Source: an uncultured Bacilli bacterium (GTDB taxonomy: Bacteria > Bacillota_I > Bacilli_A > RF39 > UBA660). Taken from it: 56,258 nucleotides of DNA. Location: NCBI GenBank assembly GCA_944332435.1, contig CALVJW010000006.1, forward strand, positions 1 to 56,258, written 5' to 3'. The notes under the pieces were generated by a model. The model was given only the letters and a program-made list of their open reading frames with translations. It was not told the origin of the DNA and did no database searches. The translations under genes and the position numbers were made by a program. This document shows positions 50,879 through 56,258 of the stretch, piece after piece (positions within the stretch are counted from its first letter, which is position 1; every line of letters begins with the position of its first letter).

Positions 50879-51166
50879 TTAATAAATTAAATTAAGCTGT
50901 TGATTATAAAAACCTTTTGCAAAAATAAATTCTTCACTAACACCTAAAAAAGAATAATCAACATTTTCAAACCCCAACTCCTTTTTCACTTCTCTTTTTA
51001 CTGCTTCTATACTCTCTTCAAGTTGTTCTATTTTTCCACCCATTAATAAATAAAAATCCCTACCTTCAACATTAAACAATAATACTTTAGATTCGTCTTC
51101 GTTGTAAATTAATGCAGAAACACGGTATAGAAATTGAAAATTATCTTTTTGATATTTAATATCCAT
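50879..51166 (-). CDS. Short Nudix-like protein, probably C-terminally truncated
   Basis: The 95-residue product has a Nudix box at 44-66 (G-x5-E-x7-REVKKELGF). One of the two metal-binding Glu in 'REUXEE' is Lys (K62), and the protein is shorter than usual Nudix hydrolases (about 130-160). The stop TAA at 50881-50879 is followed in the same frame by GIYHGDIIENFIKKDHK and another stop, which looks like the lost C-terminus. So this is either a decayed gene, a recent nonsense mutation, or a short form. Start ATG 51166 lies 12 bp after the histidine phosphatase gene. Confidence 0.7.
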   Translation of the reverse strand: MDIKYQKDNFQFLYRVSALIYNEDESKVLLFNVEGRDFYLLMGGKIEQLEESIEAVKREVKKELGFENVDYSFLGVSEEFIFAKGFYNQQLNLIY

Positions 51167-51178
51167 TTTATTTCTCCT

Positions 51179-51634
51179 CTACTTTTTTTCTATCGTAAAA
51201 TATAGTGGTGAACATAATCCTGCTTGAATCCAAGGATTATTATCACTTGCTTTAATTCCTAATGTATAGAAAATAAAGGCTGATACATTAATACCGCTTG
51301 TAACACATAAAACAATATCATCATTATTTGCTTTTTTCACAATATCATCAATAGCATCCATATTTCTTTGTTGAACACTACTCCATGATTCGCCATGTTG
51401 TGTTTCATTTAGTCTTTCATCCTCATAAATTGGCAAATTATGATACTGATTAATAATTTCTGCTGTGTGCATACAACGTTTATATGGTGATGAATAAATT
51501 GCAGTAATGTTAGTATTTTTTAAGCTTTCAGCAACTAAATTAGCCTGTTTTACTCCGTTTTCAGTAATATCGTTTTCTTGATTAACACCAAATCTTACAT
51601 CTCTTTCTGCATGATGAATATAAATTAATTTCAT
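51179..51634 (-). CDS. Histidine phosphatase superfamily protein with degenerate active site
   Basis: A 151-residue member of the phosphoglycerate mutase-like family by layout: LIYIHHAERD, ITENGVKQANLVAESL, AIYSSPYKRCMHTAEII, DERLNE. In active members the first motif is R-H-G/A; here Arg is His (H7), the nucleophile His8 remains. The later V-x-H-G motif reads VTSGINV (S113 for the second His). Thus two of four active-site residues are lost, which suggests a non-enzyme or changed chemistry. GGAGAGG precedes ATG 51634. Confidence 0.8.
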   Translation of the reverse strand: MKLIYIHHAERDVRFGVNQENDITENGVKQANLVAESLKNTNITAIYSSPYKRCMHTAEIINQYHNLPIYEDERLNETQHGESWSSVQQRNMDAIDDIVKKANNDDIVLCVTSGINVSAFIFYTLGIKASDNNPWIQAGLCSPLYFTIEKK

Positions 51635-51671
51635 TTTATAACCTCTCCTACTTTTATTTTATATTTATTTC

Positions 51672-51701
51672 ATTATATCATATATTATATCAAAGTATCA
51701 A
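51672..51701 (-). promoter_or_regulatory. Sigma-A promoter of the histidine phosphatase-Nudix pair
   Basis: TTGATA (51696-51701), 18 bp, TATAAT (51672-51677), adjacent to the polC terminator. Confidence 0.6.
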
Positions 51702-51728
51702 AAAACTAAGTTTAAAATAAACTTAGTT
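51700..51728 (-). terminator. Intrinsic terminator of polC
   Basis: AACTAAGTTTA/TAAACTTAGTT with a three-base loop and T run on the minus strand; includes the polC stop region. Confidence 0.8.
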
Positions 51729-54700
51729 GACTTGATTCATCCATACCATCTAGGATTCCCATCATTCGCATTTTTTCAATTAGTGTAGCAGAAATTTTTG
51801 CACGTTTCTGTAAATCTTCAATACTTAAGAATGGTCGTTTTTCTCGCTCTGCTACAATATTTTTCGCTACTGTATCTCCTAATCCATCAATAGATGCAAA
51901 TGGTGGATACATCGTTTTATCATCTTTTACTCCGAAAACAGTAGCACTACTATGTTCCAAACTAATATTTTCAAATTTCATACCGCGAGCAGTTGCTTCT
52001 AGGGCTAGTTTTAAACATTCTAATTGACCTAACTCTTTATTCGTTGCATCAAATCCTTTGGCAGTAATTTCATTAATTCGATTTCGAATTGCATCATATC
52101 CTTTAATCATAGCTTCAATATCAAAATCGGTTGCTTTGGTTGAAAACCATGATGCATAATACCATACTGGATGATGAACTTTAAAATAAGCAATACGAAA
52201 AGCACTGGTAACATATGCAGTCGCATGAGCTTTTGGGAACATGTATTTAATTTTACGACAAGAATCAATAAACCATTCTTCAATTCCTGCATCACGCATT
52301 TCTTTTTCCATTCCAGCCCACGTTTCTGGATCTTTTGATGCTTTTCCTTTACGAACAAATTCCATAATTTTAAATGCTCGAATCGGTTCTAATCCTTGAT
52401 ACATCAAGTACACCATGATATCATCACGGCAGCCAATAACGTCTTTAAATGGAACAACGTTATTTTTAATTAAATCTTGGGCGTTTCCAAGCCATACATC
52501 AGTACCATGGGATAAACCTGATAATTTAATTAACTCGGCAAATGTTGTTGGTTTTGTTTCTGCAACCATGCTGATAGTAAAATTGGTACCAAATTCTGGA
52601 ATTCCTAATGTTCCCGTTGGATTCATAATTTGTTCTTTTGTAACCCCTAGTGGTTCTGGTGACAAGAAAATTCCCATTGTAGCTTTATCATCTAATGGAA
52701 CCTTCGTAATATCCATTCCTGATAAATCTTGAATCATTCTTAGTTGTGTTGGATCAGAGTGTCCTAAAATATCTAGTTTTAAAACATCTTGATCAATGGC
52801 GTGGTAATCAAAGTGAGTCGTTCGCCAAGCAGAGTTAATATCATCAGCTGGATATTGAAATGGTGTAAAATCAAATACATCCATGTATCCAGGAATAACA
52901 ACAATTCCACCTGGGTGTTGACCGGTAGTTCGTTTTACTCCAGTACATCCTTTGGCTAATCGTTCTACCTCAGCTGTACGCATCATAATTCCTTTGTCCT
53001 CACAATATCCTTTTACAAATCCAAAAGCGGTCTTTGAAGCTACCGTACCAATTGTACCGGCACGATATACATTGTCTACACCGAATAATACTTTTGTATA
53101 CTCATGAGCATCGGCTTGGTTTAAATCGGAAAAGTTAAGATCAATATCTGGTACTTTGTCCGCATTAAATCCTAAGAATGTTGCGAATGGCATATCGTTT
53201 CCATCTTTTAACATCTTCGTTCCACACTTTGGACAATCCATATCTGGTAAGTCAAATCCACTGGAATAAGTTGCTCCTAACGCTTCCCCATTAATTTCAA
53301 AAATACTATGTTTACAATTTGGACAAACATAATGTGCAGGAAGTGGATTTACTTCTGTTATTCCCATCATTGTTGCTACAAAACTAGATCCTACTGATCC
53401 ACGGCTTCCTACTAAATATCCATCATCATTAGAGTGTTTTACAAGTTTTTGAGCAATTAAGTAAATTACATCAAATCCACCACCAATAATTCCTTTTAAC
53501 TCTTGTTCTATTCGCTCTTCAATATTTGCTGGAAGTGGATCTCCATAAATTTCATGGGCTTTTCCATAGACTAATTCTTTTACTGTCTCTACAGAATTTT
53601 CAATCTTAGGAGAAAATGGTACTCCTCCTGTTTCAATAATAACTTCCACAATTTCTACCATATCTGCAATTTTATTTGGATTCGTAATTACAATTTCTTT
53701 TGCCAAATCTTCTTCTAGAAAAGAAAAACTTTCTAACATTTCATTCGTTGTTCTAAAATGCATACTAGGAATACTGGTAATATTACTACGAGCTAAAGGA
53801 TGTCGTCCCCCTCCTGGTACTTTTTGATTGACAATAATTTCACGGTAAATGTTATCATCTGGATTTAACTGGTGAACATCTCCGGTTGCAACTATGAATT
53901 TACCAGCAGCTTTTGTAACATCAATAATTTTTTTAATATTACTAATTAATTCTCCTTTACTTCCAAAATCATTCATTTGAAGTAAATGGTCGTAACATTC
54001 TGGAGGTTGTACTTCAACATAGTCATAAAAGTTAATAATATTGGTTAACTCTTCTTCACTCTTACTTCTAGCTTGGGTAAATACTTCTGATTCGTAGCAA
54101 CCACTTCCAACTAAAAGTCCTTCACGATGTTTTTCTATTTCACTACGTAAAATTCTAGGTGTTTTATATAAATACTTCGTATTCGCATAAGAAATAATTT
54201 TAAATAAGTTTTTTAATCCTACTTTATTTTTTACAAGTAAGTTTACATGGAAAGTACGTCCATATTTATGAATTTCATCTTTACTTACCAATTTTGTTAA
54301 ATCGGCAATCGTTTCAAAATTGCGATCGTTTAATTTATGTAACATCTTATCTAGTACGTAAGCGGTTCCCTCTGCATCATAATCTGCTCTATGGTGAGCA
54401 TCTTCATCCCAAGGAACATTATAACGTTTTACTAATGCAGATAGACTATGACGGGCAAATCCGGTATCCATTGTTCTAGATAATTCTAATGTATCGATTA
54501 CTGTGTTAGTAAATGTCCCTAAATTATATTTTTGATAGGCCATTTCTAAGAATGACACATCGAATTTGGCATTATGCGCAACCATTGGTAAATCGCCAAA
54601 CCAATCAATAAATTTACGAATAACGGTTTCTTCATCCGGTTTTCCAGATAACATTTCATCGGTAATCTGTGTAAGTTCTACAATCTTTTGTGGTAATTTA

Positions 54701-56112
54701 CGATGTGGATCAATTAATTCATCAAAACGGTCAATAATTTCTCCCTTATGAATTTTTACTGCCCCTACTTCGATAATTTGATCTTTTCCACCAGCATTAA
54801 ATCCGGTTGTTTCAAAGTCGAATACAACATAAGTACTATCTAATAAAGACTGTTCTGTTGGACGTAATACAATATTGACTGTATCATCTACCATTGTTAA
54901 TTCTGTTCCATAAATGGCTTTAAACTTATCTTCTTCTTTGTCAATTTTTTTATTGATATCACAAATTAAATGATAAACATCTGGGAATGCCTGTGCCCCA
55001 TTATGATCGGTAACTGCAATTGCCTTATGGCCCCATTTATATGCTTGTTTTACTAATTTTTTCGCATCAACTACTCCATCCATCTGACTCATCATCGTAT
55101 GAGCATGTAGTTCTACCCGTTTTTCTACTGCATCATCCATTCTCTCTTCTATTTCTTTTTCTAAATGATTGACATCACGAATAGATAGCGTTAACTCATT
55201 GCTATAGTTATCCATTTTAACATTTCCACGGATAACAAACCAAGACCCTTCTTTTAACTGTTTCTTAATTACTTTTAAATCTTCTTCATCATATACAAAT
55301 AATTTTCCATAAATACTATCCGTATAATCTGTAAGTTTTAATGTTACAATTTTTAAATCTGTTTTTGTTTCCCTAATTTCTGGTTCTTCATATAATGTAG
55401 CTTCGATTACAACATGATTCATTTCTCCATAAATATCATGCATATGTGTAATTTCTTTTTCTGTAATTTCTCTACCTAGTACAACTTCAGCATTCTCAGT
55501 ATCAACAACTAATTTACGTGAATAATTTTTTTGAAAATTCCTTTTTGGTGCTACTTCTACAGCTGGAGTTGGTTCCTTTTCTTCAAATATTTCTTTTGGA
55601 ATATCTACTACCACATCTGGAATAACAGATGTTGCATTTTCATCCATTCTAACTTCAATTGTAAGTTTATTTTCACCAATCTTTTTGAAATCTTCTTTTA
55701 ACTTTGGAACCAATTTATTCAATTGTAATTGTTCTGCTTTATTGTTTACCGTAAATACTAATTTCTGCTCTTCATATTGTGGTTCCAATGAATCAAAGAC
55801 AGATAAAATGGGACTTTCTTGCTTATACTTTTCTAAAAAATAGAGAAAATATTTTTTTACATTTTCTTCACTTTTATTTAACACTTCAAAATATGCACTT
55901 ACTTTACGTATTGTAGGAAATCCATTTGGTAATAATGAAATAAAATAGTCGTAAACATCAACTGGTAACATTTCATCTATTCGAATCAAAAAACGATATT
56001 CAGTTCGTTCGTGGTTTCCCACAATTCGTTCTAACGATGCATGATAAAAATATTCTTCATAAGAAGCTTCCATTCCAATTTGTTTTAATAAAATTTTAAG
56101 TTTTTCCTGCAT
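51712..56112 (-). CDS. polC: DNA polymerase III PolC-type alpha subunit
   Basis: Main replicative polymerase of low-GC Firmicutes. The 1466-residue product has an N-terminal domain, OB fold (about 220-320), PHP domain HAHTMMSQMDGVVDAKKLV..AVTDHNGAQAFPD, a DEDDh 3'-5' exonuclease inserted in it (YVVFDFETTGFNAGG, about 430-590), a zinc module CPNCKHS...CPKCGTKM (about 929-960), the catalytic Asp pair in PDIDLNFSDL (about 988) and a C-terminal duplex-binding and HhH region. Start ATG 56112 lies after AGAGGTGG; the frame's GTG at 56121 falls in that SD. polC often follows proS in Bacilli; the upstream gene lies outside the window. Confidence 0.97.
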   Translation of the reverse strand: MQEKLKILLKQIGMEASYEEYFYHASLERIVGNHERTEYRFLIRIDEMLPVDVYDYFISLLPNGFPTIRKVSAYFEVLNKSEENVKKYFLYFLEKYKQESPILSVFDSLEPQYEEQKLVFTVNNKAEQLQLNKLVPKLKEDFKKIGENKLTIEVRMDENATSVIPDVVVDIPKEIFEEKEPTPAVEVAPKRNFQKNYSRKLVVDTENAEVVLGREITEKEITHMHDIYGEMNHVVIEATLYEEPEIRETKTDLKIVTLKLTDYTDSIYGKLFVYDEEDLKVIKKQLKEGSWFVIRGNVKMDNYSNELTLSIRDVNHLEKEIEERMDDAVEKRVELHAHTMMSQMDGVVDAKKLVKQAYKWGHKAIAVTDHNGAQAFPDVYHLICDINKKIDKEEDKFKAIYGTELTMVDDTVNIVLRPTEQSLLDSTYVVFDFETTGFNAGGKDQIIEVGAVKIHKGEIIDRFDELIDPHRKLPQKIVELTQITDEMLSGKPDEETVIRKFIDWFGDLPMVAHNAKFDVSFLEMAYQKYNLGTFTNTVIDTLELSRTMDTGFARHSLSALVKRYNVPWDEDAHHRADYDAEGTAYVLDKMLHKLNDRNFETIADLTKLVSKDEIHKYGRTFHVNLLVKNKVGLKNLFKIISYANTKYLYKTPRILRSEIEKHREGLLVGSGCYESEVFTQARSKSEEELTNIINFYDYVEVQPPECYDHLLQMNDFGSKGELISNIKKIIDVTKAAGKFIVATGDVHQLNPDDNIYREIIVNQKVPGGGRHPLARSNITSIPSMHFRTTNEMLESFSFLEEDLAKEIVITNPNKIADMVEIVEVIIETGGVPFSPKIENSVETVKELVYGKAHEIYGDPLPANIEERIEQELKGIIGGGFDVIYLIAQKLVKHSNDDGYLVGSRGSVGSSFVATMMGITEVNPLPAHYVCPNCKHSIFEINGEALGATYSSGFDLPDMDCPKCGTKMLKDGNDMPFATFLGFNADKVPDIDLNFSDLNQADAHEYTKVLFGVDNVYRAGTIGTVASKTAFGFVKGYCEDKGIMMRTAEVERLAKGCTGVKRTTGQHPGGIVVIPGYMDVFDFTPFQYPADDINSAWRTTHFDYHAIDQDVLKLDILGHSDPTQLRMIQDLSGMDITKVPLDDKATMGIFLSPEPLGVTKEQIMNPTGTLGIPEFGTNFTISMVAETKPTTFAELIKLSGLSHGTDVWLGNAQDLIKNNVVPFKDVIGCRDDIMVYLMYQGLEPIRAFKIMEFVRKGKASKDPETWAGMEKEMRDAGIEEWFIDSCRKIKYMFPKAHATAYVTSAFRIAYFKVHHPVWYYASWFSTKATDFDIEAMIKGYDAIRNRINEITAKGFDATNKELGQLECLKLALEATARGMKFENISLEHSSATVFGVKDDKTMYPPFASIDGLGDTVAKNIVAEREKRPFLSIEDLQKRAKISATLIEKMRMMGILDGMDESSQLSLF

Positions 56113-56128
56113 GCATACCACCTCTTTT

Positions 56129-56134
56129 ATTGTA
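56129..56134 (-). promoter_or_regulatory. -10 element upstream of polC
   Basis: TACAAT on the minus strand, with no convincing -35, 17 bp before the start codon. The last 125 bp of the window contain no gene; a TATAAT on the plus strand near 56247 may belong to a divergent gene outside. Confidence 0.35.
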
Positions 56135-56258
56135 TCAAAAAAAAAGATAGAATTGAAGAAGAATTGCTACTTTGTACTATCTTCGTAGATTTTTATTTGG
56201 AATTCCGTTTTATGATAAAAAACTGAAATAAGTCTGATAGTAGTATAATATACATGTT

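Noticed and set aside
1-56258. Mycoplasma-type genetic code (UGA = Trp)
   Set aside because: Trp is encoded by TGG, genes end at TGA at family-typical lengths, and prfB (which reads UGA) is present with its UGA frameshift site.
1-56258. tRNA, rRNA, CRISPR arrays, insertion sequences, prophage genes, origin
   Set aside because: Looked for by eye in intergenic stretches and gene content; none found. Weak tRNA-like elements cannot be excluded without a dedicated scan.

Overview
The window is an AT-rich (roughly 30% GC by eye) chromosomal stretch from a low-GC Firmicute. TGA is a stop codon throughout: gene families end where expected with TGA as stop, Trp is TGG, and prfB carries the classic in-frame TGA of its programmed frameshift. 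This excludes the Mycoplasma code. The gene set combines Bacillus-type order (yqfC-yqfD-ybeY-dgkA-cdd-era-yqzL-recO; yabP-yabQ-divIC; yabG-veg; prfB-yitT-ftsE-ftsX; ysxC near der; recU next to a class A PBP) with many endospore genes (spoIVA, yqfC, yqfD, yabP, yabQ, yabG, spoVIF, yunB, spoVG) and strictly anaerobic dNTP synthesis (nrdD/nrdG). I infer an anaerobic, probably spore-forming Bacilli/Erysipelotrichia-like or 'Mollicutes-related' gut-type bacterium. No rRNA, tRNA, CRISPR array, transposase or phage gene was seen, so this reads as core chromosome with a few accessory genes.

Layout: 1-9.4 kb is almost entirely minus strand: a truncated pseudopilin gene, glyS with a T-box leader, two unknown genes, then the era/recO cluster up to yqfC. 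At 9.5-11.6 kb a plus-strand pair encodes MurT and a GatD-like partner (lipid II amidation) in which the GatD catalytic residues are missing. At 12-16.5 kb a phenylalanine T-box leads an alpha/beta hydrolase-pheS-pheT operon. At 17-24 kb lie a second pseudopilin, recD2, an unknown gene, and a sortase plus a large thioester/Cna-B surface protein. At 24-33 kb are a RodA/FtsW gene, spoIVA (with a sigma-E-like promoter), alr, spoVIF, der and ysxC. At 33-36.6 kb recU and a class A PBP run on the plus strand. At 36.6-45.4 kb is a minus-strand run of divIC, yabQ, yabP, spoVG, veg, yabG, ftsX, ftsE, yitT, prfB, yutD, yunB and a Tyr/Trp-repeat membrane protein. At 45.5-48.6 kb is a class III ribonucleotide reductase operon in which the glycyl-radical segment is a separate small gene. 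A T-rich intergenic region then separates it from a lipoprotein polysaccharide deacetylase, and the window ends with a truncated Nudix protein, a degenerate histidine phosphatase and polC.

Functionally the window links cell-wall synthesis and modification (MurT/GatD, Alr, RodA, PBP, two DgkA-type kinases, deacetylase, sortase and adhesin), division (DivIC, FtsEX), spore morphogenesis, ribosome-assembly GTPases (Era, Der, YsxC), translation (GlyRS, PheRS, RF2) and DNA replication/repair (PolC, RecO, RecU, RecD2). Clear regulation includes two T-box leaders, an RF2 frameshift, sigma-A promoters with near-consensus spacing and many intrinsic terminators. Start codons were chosen from the strong SD pattern of this genome (AGGAGG or AGGTGAT 5-9 nt before ATG/GTG/TTG).

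Most worth checking: the split NrdD, the catalytically empty GatD, the Tyr/Trp-repeat and Cys-repeat membrane proteins of unknown role, the thioester adhesin with an LPDTS sorting signal, and the glyS T-box without a recognisable glycine specifier.
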